Source of the DNA: Liolophura sinensis
Taxonomy: Eukaryota > Mollusca > Polyplacophora > Chitonida > Chitonidae
DNA: 64,000 bases
Assembly: GCF_032854445.1 (NCBI RefSeq)
Contig: NW_027017991.1
Span: forward strand, 1 to 64,000
Reading direction: 5' to 3'
This document shows positions 36,293 to 50,500 of the stretch, one piece after another. How positions within the stretch are numbered: the stretch's first letter is position 1; every line of letters begins with the position of its first letter. The notes under the pieces were generated by a model that saw only the letters and a program-made list of their open reading frames with translations, was not told where the DNA came from and did no database searches. The translations under genes were made by a program, and so were the position numbers.

Positions 36293-39200
36293 GTGCCCAG
36301 CAACGGCTCTTACTCCATGGAAACCAAGGAAATTTGCAATTTTTCAACAGCTGGAGATGCCTGGCCCAATTGCGCATCCTTTGGCACCTTATTGATGTGG
36401 GTCAGTGTTCAATTGTACTTTTTACAGCGGATTGTATCAAGTAGCTTTTGTTTTTTTTATATACAAATGGTGTGGTTTTTCTACATGTAGATAAAGACAT
36501 TGAGTTTGTCTTCGACTTAGAAGTAAGACATTTGCTGGGTGAGTTAAATGGGCTTGGCCCAAAGATTTGACGTCGTCTGGGCTACCGAAGGGCACATAAC
36601 TTATAATGAAAAGTTGAATATAGTAATGACCAGTCGCGATTGTACATAGTTAATGTAGCCGATTTCAATTCGCAAAAAGACCAGGCAAAAATCCAAAAGT
36701 AGAAAAACTGTTCCAATGCTGCTGGTAAGAGGCTAATCCGACGTATTTTGTGACGAGAAATCGAATGGTGCAAACCGCGTTGCTCTCCGACCAATACTTT
36801 TGGCTGTAGCCACAAATGAATAATCAATGATGTCAAGATCACGTGCCCAGCAACGGCTCTTACTCCATGGAAACCAAGGAAATTTGCAATTTTTCAACAC
36901 CTGGAGATGCCTGGCCCAATTGCGCATCCTTTGGCACCTTATTGATGTGGGTCAGTGTTCAATTGTACTTTTTACAGCGGATTGTATCAAGTACCTTTTG
37001 TTTTTTTTACATACAAATGGTGTGGTTTTTCTACATGTAGATAAAGACATTGAGTTTGTCTTCGACTTAGAAGTAAGACATTTGTTGGGTGAGTTAAATG
37101 GGCTTGGCCCAAAGATTTGACGTCGTCTGGGCTACCGAAGGGCACATAACTTATAATGAAAAGTTGAATATAGTAATGACCAGTCGCGATTGTACATAGT
37201 TAATGTAGCCGATTTCAAATAGCAAAAAGACCAGGCAAAAATCCAAAAGTGGAAAAACTGTTCCAATGCTGCTGGTAAGAGGCTAATCCGACGTATTTTG
37301 TGACGAGAAATCGAATGGTGCAAACCGCGTTGCTCTCCGACCAATACTTTTGGCTGTAGCCACAAATGAATAATCAATGATGTCAAGATCACGTGCCCAG
37401 CAACGGCTCTTACTCAATGGAAACCAAGGAAATTTGCAATTTTTCAACAGCTGGAGATGCCTGGCCCAATTGCGCATCCTTTGGCACCTTATTGATGTGG
37501 GTCAGTGTTCAATTGTACTTTTTACAGCGGATTGTATCAAGTACCTTGTGTTTTTTTTTATATACAAATGGTGTGGTTTTTCTACATGTAGATAAAGACA
37601 TTGAGTTTGTCTTCGACTTAGGAGTAAGACATTTGCTGGGTGAGTTAAATGGGCTTGGCCCAAAGATTTGACGTCGTCTGGGCTACCGAAGGGCACATAA
37701 CTTATAATGAAATGTTGAATATAGTAATGACCAGTCGCGATTGTACATAGTTAATGTAGCCGATTTCAATTAGCAAAATGACCAGGCAAAAAGCCAAAAG
37801 TGGAAAAACTGTTCCAATGCTGCTGGTAAGAGGCTAATCCGACGTATTTTGTGACGAGAAATCGAATGGTGCAAACCGCGTTGCTCTCCGACCAATACTT
37901 TTGGCTGTAGCCACAAATGAATAATCAATGATGTCAAGATCACGTGCCCAGCAACGGCTCTTACTCCATGGAAACCAAGGAAATTTGCAATTTTTCAACA
38001 GCTGGAGATGCCTGGCCCAATTGCGCATCCTTTGGCACCTTATTGATGTGGGTCAGTGTTCAATTGTACTTTTTACAGCGGATTGTATCAAGTAGCTTTT
38101 GTTTTTTTTATATACAAATGGTGTGGTTTTTCTACATGTAGATAAAGACATTGAGTTTGTCTTCGACTTAGAAGTAAGACATTTGCTGGGTGAGTTAAAT
38201 GGGCTTGGCCCAAAGATTTGACGTCGTCTGGGCTACCGAAGGGCACATAACTTATAATGAAAAGTTGAATATAGTAATGACCAGTCGCGATTGTACATAG
38301 TTAATGTAGCCGATTTCAATTCGCAAAAAGACCAGGCAAAAATCCAAAAGTAGAAAAACTGTTCCAATGCTGCTGGTAAGAGGCTAATCCGACGTATTTT
38401 GTGACGAGAAATCGAATGGTGCAAACCGCGTTGCTCTCCGACCAATACTTTTGGCTGTAGCCACAAATGAATAATCAATGATGTCAAGATCACGTGCCCA
38501 GCAACGGCTCTTACTCCATGGAAACCAAGGAAATTTGCAATTTTTCAACAGCTGGAGATGCCTGGCCCAATTGCGCATCCTTTGGCACCTTATTGATGTG
38601 GGTCAGTGTTCAATTGTACTTTTTACAGCGGATTGTATCAAGTACCTTTTGTTTTTTTTATATACAAATGGTGTGGTTTTTCTACATGTAGATAAAGACA
38701 TTGAGTTTGTCTTCGACTTAGAAGTAAGACATTTGTTGGGTGAGTTAAATGGGCTTGGCCCAAAGATTTGACGTCGTCTGGGCTACCGAAGGGCACATAA
38801 CTTATAATGAAAAGTTGAATATAGTAATGACCAGTCGCGATTGTACATAGTTAATGTAGCCGATTTCAATTCGCAAAAAGACCAGGCAAAAATCCAAAAG
38901 TGGAAAAACTGTTCCAATGCTGCTGGTAAGAGGCTAATCCGACGTATTTTGTGACGAGAAATCGAATGGTGCAAACCGCGTTGCTCTCCGACCAATACTT
39001 TTGGCTGTAGCCACAAATGAATAATCAATGATGTCAAGATCACGTGCCCAGCAACGGCTCTTACTCCATGGAAACCAAGGAAATTTGCAATTTTTCAACA
39101 GCTGGAGATGCCTGGCCCAATTGCGCATCCTTTGGCACCTTATTGATGTGGGTCAGTGTTCAATTGTACTTTTTACAGCGGATTGTATCAAGTACCTTGT

Positions 39201-41246
39201 GTTTTTTTTTATATACAAATGGTGTGGTTTTTCTACATGTAGATAAAGACATTGAGTTTGTCTTCGACTTAGAAGTAAGACATTTGCTGGGTGAGTTAAA
39301 TGGGCTTGGCCCAAAGATTTGACGTCGTCTGGGCTACCGAAGGGCACATAACTTATAATGAAAAGTTGAATATAGTAATGACCAGTCGCGATTGTACATA
39401 GTTAATGTAGCCGATTTCAATTCGCAAAAAGACCAGGCAAAAATCCAAAAGTGGAAAAACTGTTCCAATGCTGCTGGTAAGAGGCTAATCCGACGTATTT
39501 TGTGACGAGAAATCGAATGGTGCAAACCGCGTTGCTCTCCGACCAATACTTTTGGCTGTAGCCACAAATGAATAATCAATGATGTCAAGATCACGTGCCC
39601 AGCAACGGCTCTTACTCCATGGAAACCAAGGAAATTTGCAATTTTTCAACAGCTGGAGATGCCTGGCCCAATTGCGCATCCTTTGGCACCTTATTGATGT
39701 GGGTCAGTGTTCAATTGTACTTTTTACAGCGGATTGTATCAAGTACCTTGTGTTTTTTTTTATATACAAATGGTGTGGTTTTTCTACATGTAGATAAAGA
39801 CATTGAGTTTGTCTTCGACTTAGGAGTAAGACATTTGCTGGGTGAGTTAAATGGGCTTGGCTTAAAGATTTGACGTCGTCTGGGCTACCGAAGGGCACAT
39901 AACTTATAATGAAATGTTGAATATAGTAATGACCAGTCGCGATTGTACATAGTTAATGTAGCCGATTTCAATTAGCAAAATGACCAGGCAAAAATCCAAA
40001 AGTGGAAAAACTGTTCCAATGCTGCTGGTAAGAGGCTAATCCGACGTATTTTGTGACGAGAAATCGAATGGTGCAAACCGCGTTGCTCTCCGACCAATAC
40101 TTTTGGCTGTAGCCACAAATGAATAATCAATGATGTCAAGATCACGTGCCCAGCAACGGCTCTTACTCCATGGAAACCAAGGAAATTTGCAATTTTTCAA
40201 CAGCTGGAGATGCCTGGCCCAATTGCGCATCCTTTGGCACCTTATTGATGTGGGTCAGTGTTCAATTGTACTTTTTACAGCGGATTGTATCAAGTAGCTT
40301 TTGTTTTTTTTATATACAAATGGTGTGGTTTTTCTACATGTAGATAAAGACATTGAGTTTGTCTTCGACTTAGAAGTAAGACATTTGCTGGGTGAGTTAA
40401 ATGGGCTTGGCCCAAAGATTTGACGTCGTCTGGGCTACCGAAGGGCACATAACTTATAATGAAAAGTTGAATATAGTAATGACCAGTCGCGATTGTACAT
40501 AGTTAATGTAGCCGATTTCAATTCGCAAAAAGACCAGGCAAAAATCCAAAAGTAGAAAAACTGTTCCAATGCTGTTGGTAAGAGGCTAATCCGACGTATT
40601 TTGTGACGAGAAATCGAATGGTGCAAACCGCGCTGCTCTCCGACCAATACTTTTGGCTGTAGCCACAAATGAATAATCAATGATGTCAAGATCACGTGCC
40701 CAGCAACGGCTCTTACTCCATGGAAACCAAGGAAATTTGCAATTTTTCAACAGCTGGAGATGCCTGGCCCAATTGCGCATCCTTTGGCACCTTATTGATG
40801 TGGGTCAGTGTTCAATTGTACTTTTTACAGCGGATTCTATCAAGTACCTTGTGTTTTTTTTTATATACAAATGGTGTGGTTTTTCTACATGTAGATAAAG
40901 ACATTGAGTTTGTCTTCGACTTAGGAGTAAGACATTTGCTGGGTGAGTTAAATGGGCTTGGCCCAAAGATTTGACGTCGTCTGGGCTACCGAAGGGCACA
41001 TAACTTATAATGAAAAGTTGAATATAGTAATGACCAGTCGCGATTGTACATAGTTAATGTAGCCGATTTCAATTAGCAAAAAGACCAGGCAAAAATCCAA
41101 AAGTGGAAAAACTGTTCCAATGCTGCTGGTAAGAGGCTAATCCGACGTATTTTGTGACGAGAAATCGAATGGTGCAAACCGCGTTGCTCTCCGACCAATA
41201 CTTTTGGCTGTAGCCACAAGTGAATTATGAATGATGTCAAGATCAC
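36293..41246. repeat. Reshuffled trimer-derived monomers
   Basis: The units start at 36293, 36843, 37393, 37944, 38494, 39044, 39595, 40146 and 40696. The motif T9/TTAGGAG unit, then AGTAGCTTTT unit, then a third unit continues at 37393-39043 and 39595-40695, but with extra or missing units between. The unit at 39595 has a double CC-to-TT change (GGCTTAAAG, 39861) that recurs at 47850. The unit at 40696 ends in a patch of changes, CAAGTGAATTATGAATG, near 41219-41233. Confidence 0.75.
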
Positions 41247-43448
41247 GTGCCCAGCAACGGCTCTTACTCCATGGAAACCAAGGAAATTTGCAATTTTTCA
41301 ACAGCTGGAGATGCCTGGCCCAATTGCGCATCCTTTGGCACCTTATTGATGTGGGTCAGTGTTCAATTGTACTTTTTACAGCGGATTGTATCAAGTACCT
41401 TGTGTTTTTTTTTATATACAAATGGTGTGGTTTTTCTACATGTAGATAAAGACATTGAGTTCGTCTTCGACTTAGGAGTAAGACATTTGCTGGGTGAGTT
41501 AAATGGGCTTGGCCCAAAAATTTGACGTCGTCTGGGCTACCGAAGGGCACATAACTTATAATGAAAAATTGAATATAGTAATGACCAGTCGCGATTGTAC
41601 ATAGCTAATGTATCCGATTTCAATAAGCAAAAAGACCAGGCAAAAATCCAAAAGTGGAAAAACTGTTCCAGTGCTGCTGGTAAGAGGCTAATCCGACGTA
41701 TTTTGTGACGAGAAATCGAATGGTGCAAACCGCGTTGCTCTCCGACCAATACTTTTGGCTGTAGCCACAAATGAATAATCAATGATGTCAAGATCACGTG
41801 CCCAGCAACGGCTCTTACTCCATGGAAACCAAGGAAATTTGCAATTTTTCAACAGCTGGAGATGCCTGGCCCAATTGCGCATCCTTTGGCACCTTATTGA
41901 TGTGGGTCAGTGTTCAATTGTACTTTTTACAGCGGATTGTATCAAGTACCTTGTGTTTTTTTTATATACAAATGGTGTGGTTTTTCTACATGTAGATAAA
42001 GACATTGAGTTTGTCTTCGACTTAGAAGTAAGACATTTGCTGGGTGAGTTAAATGGGCTTGGCCCAAAGATTTGACGTCGTCTGGGCTACCGAAGGGCAC
42101 ATAACTTATAATGAAAAGTTGAATATAGTAATGACCAGTCGCGATTGTACATAGTTAATGTAGCCGATTTCAATTCGCAAAAAGACCAGGCAAAAATCCA
42201 AAAGTAGAAAAACTGTTCCAATGCTGCTGGTAAGAGGCTAATCCGACGTATTTTGTGACGAGAAATCGAATGGTGCAAACCGCGTTGCTCTCCGACCAAT
42301 ACTTTTGGCTGTAGCCACAAATGAATAATCAATGATGTCAAGATCACGTGCCCAGCAACGGCTCTTACTCCATGGAAACCAAGGAAATTTCCAATTTTTC
42401 AACAGCTGGAGATGCCTGGCCCAATTGCGCATCCTTTGGCACCTTATTGATGTGGGTCAGTGTTCAATTGTACTTTTTACAGCGGATTGTATCAAGTACC
42501 TTGTGTTTTTTTTTATATACAAATGGTGTGGTTTTTCTACATGTAGATAAAGACATTGAGTTTGTCTTCGACTTAGGAGTAAGACATTTGCTGGGTGAGT
42601 TAAATGGGCTTGGCCCAAAAATTTGACGTCGTCTGGGCTACCGAAGGGCACATAACTTATAATGAAAAATTGAATATAGTAATGACCAGTCGCGATTGTA
42701 CATAGCTAATGTATCCGATTTCAATAAGCAAAAAGACCAGGCAAAAATCCAAAAGTGGAAAAACTGTTCCAGTGCTGCTGGTAAGAGGCTAATCCGACGT
42801 ATTTTGTGACGAGAAATCGAATGGTGCAAACCGCGTTGCTCTCCGACCAATACTTTTGGCTGTAGCCACAAATGAATAATCAATGATGTCAAGATCACGT
42901 GCCCAGCAACGGCTCTTACTCCATGGAAACCAAGGAAATTTGCAATTTTTCAACAGCTGGAGATGCCTGGCCCAATTGCTCATCTTTTGGCACCTTATTG
43001 ATGTGGGTCAGTGTTCAATTGTACTTTTTACAGCGGATTGTATCAAGTACCTTGTGTTTTTTTTATATACAAATGGTGTGGTTTTTCTACATGTAGATAA
43101 AGACATTGAGTTTGTCTTCGACTTAGAAGTAAGACATTTGCTGGGTGAGTTAAATGGGCTTGGCCCAAAGATTTGACGTCGTCTGGGCTACCGAAGGGCA
43201 CATAAGTTATAATGAAAAGTTGAATATAGTAATGACCAGTCGCGATTGTACATAGTTAATGTAGCCGATTTCAATTCGCAAAAAGACCAGGCAAAAATCC
43301 AAAAGTAGAAAAACTGTTCCAATGCTGCTGGTAAGAGGCTAATCCGACGTATTTTGTGACGAGAAATCGAATGGTGGAAACCGCGTTGCTCTCCGACCAA
43401 TACTTTTGGCTGTAGCCACAAATGAATAATCAATGATGTCAAGATCAC
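41247..43448. repeat. Dimeric tandem duplication (about 1,101 bp)
   Basis: Units 41247 and 42348 share CCCAAAAATTTG, GAAAAATTG, CATAGCTAATGTATCC, AATAAGC and CCAGTGCTG. Their right-hand neighbours, 41798 and 42899, share ACCTTGTG, CAATTCGC and GTAGAA. Unit 42348 also has TTTCCAAT, and 42899 has TTGCTCATCTTTT, also found at 30240. So patches have been exchanged since duplication. Confidence 0.78.
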
Positions 43449-44548
43449 GTGCCCAGCAACGGCTCTTACTCCATGGAAACCAAGGAAATTTGCAATTTTT
43501 CAACAGCTGGAGATGCCTGGCCCAATTGCGCATCCTTTGGCACCTTATTGATGTGGGTCAGTGTTCAATTGTACTTTTTACAGCGGACTGTATCAAGTAC
43601 CTTGTGTTTTTTTTATATACAAATGGTGTGGTTTTTCTACATGTAGATAAAGACATTGAGTTTGTCTTCGACTTAGAAGTAAGACATTTGTTGGGTGAGT
43701 TAAATGGGCTTGGCCCAAAGATTTGACGTCGTCTGGGCTACCGAAGGGCACATAACTTATAATGAAAAGTTGAATATAGTAATGACCAGTCGCGATTGTA
43801 CATAGTTAATGTAGCCGATTTCAATTCGCAAAAAGACCAGGCAAAAATCCAAAAGTAGAAAAACTGTTCCAATGCTGCTGGTAAGAGGCTAATCCGACGT
43901 ATTTTGTGACGAGAAATCGAATGGTGCAAACCGCGTTGCTCTCCGACCAATACTTTTGGCTGTAGCCACAAATGAATAATCAATGATGTCAAGATCACGT
44001 GCCCAGCAACGGCTCTTACTCCATGGAAACCAAGGAAATTTGCAATTTTTCAACAGCTGGAGATGCCTGGCCCAATTGCGCATCCTTTGGCACCTTATTG
44101 ATGTGGGTCAGTGTTCAATTGTACTTTTTACAGCGGATTGTATCAAGTACCTTGTGTTTTTTTTATATACAAATGGTGTGGTTTTTCTACATGTAGATAA
44201 AGACATTGAGTTTGTCTTCGACTTAGAAGTAAGACATTTGTTGGGTGAGTTAAATGGGCTTGGCCCAAAGATTTGACGTCGTCTGGGCTACCGAAGGGCA
44301 CATAACTTATAATGAAAAGTTGAATATAGTAATGACCAGTCGCGATTGTACATAGTTAATGTAGCCGATTTCAATTAGCAAAAAGACCAGGCAAAAATCC
44401 AAAAGTGGAAAAACTGTTCCAATGCTGCTGGTAAGAGGCTAATCCGACGTATTTTGTGACGAGAAATCGAATGGTGCAAACCGCGTTGCTCTCCGACCAA
44501 TACTTTTGGCTGTAGCCACAAGTGAATAATCAATGATGTCAAGATCAC
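43449..44548. repeat. Two spacer monomers between HOR domains
   Basis: The unit at 43449 has CGGACTG, CAATTCGC and GTAGAA. The unit at 43999 has CGGATTG, CAATTAGC and ends in CACAAGTGAAT, which marks the third unit of the trimer to the right. They join the dimer at 41.2-43.4 kb to the trimer domain. Confidence 0.75.
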
Positions 44549-47500
44549 GTGCCCAGCAACGGCTCTTACTCCATGGAAACCAAGGAAATTTGCAATTTTT
44601 CAACAGCTGGAGATGCCTGGCCCAATTGCGCATCCTTTGGCACCTTATTGATGTGGGTCAGTGTTCAATTGTACTTTTTACAGCGGATTGTATCAAGTAC
44701 CTTGTGTTTTTTTTTATATACAAATGGTGTGGTTTTTCTACATGTAGATAAAGACATTGAGTTTGTCTTCGACTTAGGAGTAAGACATTTGCTGGGTGAG
44801 TTAAATGGGCTTGGCCCAAAGATTTGACGTCGTCTGGGCTACCGAAGGGCACATAACTTATAATGAAAAATTGAATATAGTAATGACCAGTCGCGATTGT
44901 ACATAGCTAATGTATCCGATTTCAATAAGCAAAAAGACCAGGCAAAAATCCAAAAGTGGAAAAACTGTTCCAATGCTGCTGGTAAGAGGCTAATCCGACG
45001 TATTTTGTGACGAGAAATCGAATGGTGCAAACCGCGTTGCTCTCCGACCAATACTTTTGGCTGTAGCCACAAATGAATAATCAATGATGTCAAGATCACG
45101 TGCCCAGCAACGGCTCTTACTCCATGGAAACCAAGGAAATTTGCAATTTTTCAACAGCTGGAGATGCCTGGCCCAATTGCGCATCCTTTGGCACCTTATT
45201 GATGTGGGTCAGTGTTCAATTGTACTTTTTACAGCGGATTGTATCAAGTACCTTGTGTTTTTTTTATATACAAATGGTGTGGTTTTTCTACATGTAGATA
45301 AAGACATTGAGTTTGTCTTCGTCTTAGAAGTAAGACATTTGCTGGGTGAGTTAAATGGGCTTGGCCCAAAGATTTGACGTCGTCTGGGCTACCGAAGGGC
45401 ACATAACTTATAATGAAAAGTTGAATATAGTAATGACCAGTCGCGATTGTACATAGTTAATGTAGCCGATTTCAATTAGCAAAAAGACCAGGCAAAAATC
45501 CAAAAGTAGAAAAACTGTTCCAATGCTGCTGGTAAGAGGCTAATCCGACGTATTTTGTGACGAGAAATCGAATGGTGCAAACCGCGTTGCTCTCCGACCA
45601 ATACTTTTGGCTGTAGCCACAAATGAATAATCAATGATGTCAAGATCACGTGCCCAGCAACGGCTCTTACTCCATGGAAACCAAGGAAATTTGCAATTTT
45701 TCAACAGCTGGAGATGCCTGGCCCAATTGCGCATCCTTTGGCACCTTATTGATGTGGGTCAGTGTTCAATTGTACTTTTTACAGCGGATTGTATCAAGTA
45801 CCTTGTGTTTTTTTTATATACAAATGGTGTGGTTTTTCTACATGTAGATAAAGACATTGAGTTTGTCTTCGACTTAGAAGTAAGACATTTGTTGGGTGAG
45901 TTAAATGGGCTTGGCCCAAAGATTTGACGTCGTCTGGGCTACCGAAGGGCACATAACTTATAATGAAAAGTTGAATATAGTAATGACCAGTCGCGATTGT
46001 ACATAGTTAATGTAGCCGATTTCAATTAGCAAAAAGACCAGGCAAAAATCCAAAAGTGGAAAAACTGTTCCAATGCTGCTGGTAAGAGGCTAATCCGACG
46101 TATTTTGTGACGAGAAATCGAATGGTGCAAACCGCGTTGCTCTCCGACCAATACTTTTGGCTGTAGCCACAAGTGAATAATCAATGATGTCAAGATCACG
46201 TGCCCAGCAACGGCTCTTACTCCATGGAAACCAAGGAAATTTGCAATTTTTCAACAGCTGGAGATGCCTGGCCCAATTGCGCATCCTTTGGCACCTTATT
46301 GATGTGGGTCAGTGTTCAATTGTACTTTTTACAGCGGATTGTATCAAGTACCTTTTGTTTTTTTTATATACAAATGGTGTGGTTTTTCTACATGTAGATA
46401 AAGACATTGAGTTTGTCTTCGACTTAGAAGTAAGACATTTGCTGGGTGAGTTAAATGGGCTTGGCCCAAAGATTTGACGTCGTCTGGGCTACCGAAGGGC
46501 ACATAACTTATAATGAAAAGTTGAATATAGTAATGACCAGTCGCGATTGTACATAGTTAATGTAGCCGATTTCAATTCGCAAAAAGACCAGGCAAAAATC
46601 CAAAAGTAGAAAAACTGTTCCAATGCTGCTGGTAAGAGGCTAATCCGACGTATTTTGTGACGAGAAATCGAATGGTGCAAACCGCGTTGCTCTCCCACCA
46701 ATACTTTTGGCTGTAGCCACAAATGAATAATCAATGATGTCAAGATCACGTGCCCAGCAACGGCTCTTACTCCATGGAAACCAAGGAAATTTCCAATTTT
46801 TCAACAGCTGGAGATGCCTGGCCCAATTGCGCATCCTTTGGCACCTTATTGATGTGGGTCAGTGTTCAATTGTACTTTTTACAGCGGATTGTATCAAGTA
46901 CCTTGTGTTTTTTTTATATACAAATGGTGTGGTTTTTCTACATGTAGATAAAGACATTGAGTTTGTCTTCGACTTAGAAGTAAGACATTTGCTGGGTGAG
47001 TTAAATGGGCTTGGCCCAAATATTTGACGTCTTCTGGGCTACCGAAGGGCACATAACTTATAATGAAAAGTTGAATATAGTAATGACCAGTCGCGATTGT
47101 ACATAGTTAATGTAGCCGATTTCAATTCGCAAAAAGACCAGGCAAAAATCCAAAAGTGGAAAAACTGTTCCAATGCTGCTGGTAAGAGGCTAATCCGACG
47201 TATTTTGTGACGAGAAATCGAATGGTGCAAACCGCGTTGCTCTCCGACCAATACTTTTGGCTGTAGCCACAAATGAATAATCAATGATGTCAAGATCACG
47301 TGCCCAGCAACGGCTCTTACTCCATGGAAACCAAGGAAATTTGCAATTTTTCAACAGCTGGAGATGCCTGGCCCAATTGCGCATCCTTTGGCACCTTATT
47401 GATGTGGGTCAGTGTTCAATTGTACTTTTTACAGCGGACTGTGTCATGTACCTTGTGTTTTTTTTATATACAAATGGTGTGGTTTTTCTACATGTAGATA

Positions 47501-50500
47501 AAGACATTGAGTTTGTCTTCGACTTAGAAGTAAGACATTTGTTGGGTGAGTTAAATGGGCTTGGCCCAAAGATTTGACGTCGTCTGGGCTACCGAAGGGC
47601 ACATAACTTATAATGAAAAGTTGAATATAGTAATGACCAGTCGCGATTGTACATAGTTAATGTAGCCGATTTCAATTCGCAAAAAGACCAGGCAAAAATC
47701 CAAAAGTGGAAAAACTGTTCCAATGCTGCTGGTAAGAGGCTAATCCGACGTATTTTGTGACGAGAAATCGAATGGTGCAAACCGCGTTGCTCTCCGACCA
47801 ATACTTTTGGCTGTAGCCACAAATGAATAATGAATGATGTCAACATCACGTGCCCAGCAACGGCTCTTACTCCATGGAAACCAAGGAAATTTGCAATTTT
47901 TCAACAGCTGGAGATGCCTGGCCCAATTGCGCATCCTTTGGCACCTTATTGATGTGGGTCAGTGTTCAATTGTACTTTTTACAGCGGATTGTATCAAGTA
48001 CCTTGTGTTTTTTTTTATATACAAATGGTGTGGTTTTTCTACATGTAGATAAAGACATTGAGTTTGTCTTCGACTTAGGAGTAAGACATTTGCTGGGTGA
48101 GTTAAATGGGCTTGGCTTAAAGATTTGACGTCGTCTGGGCTACCGAAGGGCACATAACTTATAATGAAATGTTGAATATAGTAATGACCAGTCGCGATTG
48201 TACATAGTTAATGTAGCCGATTTCAATTAGCAAAAAGACCAGGCAAAAATCCAAAAGTGGAAAAACTGTTCCAATGCTGCTGGTAAGAGGCTAATCCGAC
48301 GTATTTTGTGACGAGAAATCGAATGGTGCAAACCGCGTTGCTCTCCGACCAATACTTTTGGCTGTAGCCACAAATGAATAATCAATGATGTCAAGATCAC
48401 GTGCCCAGCAACGGCTCTTACTCCATGGAAACCAAGGAAATTTGCAATTTTTCAACAGCTGGAGATGCCTGGCCCAATTGCGCATCCTTTGGCACCTTAT
48501 TGATGTGGGTCAGTGTTCAATTGTACTTTTTACAGCGGATTGTATCAAGTACCTTGTGTTTTTTTTATATACAAATGGTGTGGTTTTTCTACATGTAGAT
48601 AAAGACATTGAGTTTGTCTTCGTCTTAGAAGTAAGACATTTGCTGGGTGAGTTAAATGGGCTTGGCCCAAAGATTTGACGTCGTCTGGGCTACCGAAGGG
48701 CACATAACTTATAATGAAAAGTTGAATATAGTAATGACCAGTCGCGATTGTACATAGTTAATGTAGCCGATTTCAATTAGCAAAAAGACCAGGCAAAAAT
48801 CCAAAAGTAGAAAAACTGTTCCAATGCTGCTGGTAAGAGGCTAATCCGACGTATTTTGTGACGAGAAATCGAATGGTGCAAACCGCGTTGCTCTCCGACC
48901 AATACTTTTGGCTGTAGCCACAAATGAATAATCAATGATGTCAAGATCACGTGCCCAGCAACGGCTCTTACTCCATGGAAACCAAGGAAATTTGCAATTT
49001 TTCAACAGCTGGAGATGCCTGGCCCAATTGCGCATCCTTTGGCACCTTATTGATGTGGGTCAGTGTTCAATTGTACTTTTTACAGCGGATTGTATCAAGT
49101 ACCTTGTGTTTTTTTTATATACAAATGGTGTGGTTTTTCTACATGTAGATAAAGACATTGAGTTTGTCTTCGACTTAGAAGTAAGACATTTGTTGGGTGA
49201 GTTAAATGGGCTTGGCCCAAAGATTTGACGTCGTCTGGGCTACCGAAGGGCACATAACTTATAATGAAAAGTTGAATATAGTAATGACCAGTCGCGATTG
49301 TACATAGTTAATGTAGCCGATTTCAATTAGCAAAAAGACCAGGCAAAAATCCAAAAGTGGAAAAACTGTTCCAATGCTGCTGGTAAGAGGCTAATCCGAC
49401 GTATTTTGTGACGAGAAATCGAATGGTGCAAACCGCGTTGCTCTCCGACCAATACTTTTGGCTGTAGCCACAAGTGAATAATCAATGATGTCAAGATCAC
49501 GTGCCCAGCAACGGCTCTTACTCCATGGAAACCAAGGAAATTTGCAATTTTTCAACAGCTGGAGATGCCTGGCCCAATTGCGCATCCTTTGGCACCTTAT
49601 TGATGTGGGTCAGTGTTCAATTGTACTTTTTACAGCGGATTGTATCAAGTACCTTTTGTTTTTTTTTATATACAAATGGTGTGGTTTTTCTACATGTAGA
49701 TAAAGACATTGAGTTTGTCTTCGACTTAGGAGTAAGACATTTGCTGGGTGAGTTAAATGGGCTTGGCCCAAAGATTTGACGTCGTCTGGGCTACCGAAGG
49801 GCACATAACTTATAATGAAAAATTGAATATAGTAATGACCAGTCGCGATTGTACATAGCTAATGTATCCGATTTCAATAAGCAAAAAGACCAGGCAAAAA
49901 TCCAAAAGTGGAAAAACTGTTCCAATGCTGCTGGTAAGAGGCTAATCCGACGTATTTTGTGACGAGAAATCGAATGGTGCAAACCGCGTTGCTCTCCGAC
50001 CAATACTTTTGGCTGTAGCCACAAATGAATAATCAATGATGTCAAGATCACGTGCCCAGCAACGGCTCTTACTCCATGGAAACCAAGGAAATTTGCAATT
50101 TTTCAACAGCTGGAGATGCCTGGCCCAATTGCGCATCCTTTGGCACCTTATTGATGTGGGTCAGTGTTCAATTGTACTTTTTACAGCGGATTGTATCAAG
50201 TACCTTGTGTTTTTTTTATATACAAATGGTGTGGTTTTTCTACATGTAGATAAAGACATTGAGTTTGTCTTCGTCTTAGAAGTAAGACATTTGCTGGGTG
50301 AGTTAAATGGGCTTGGCCCAAAGATTTGACGTCGTCTGGGCTACCGAAGGGCACATAACTTATAATGAAAAGTTGAATATAGTAATGACCAGTCGCGATT
50401 GTACATAGTTAATGTAGCCGATTTCAATTAGCAAAAAGACCACGCAAAAATCCAAAAGTAGAAAAACTGTTCCAATGCTGCTGGTAAGAGGCTAATCCGA

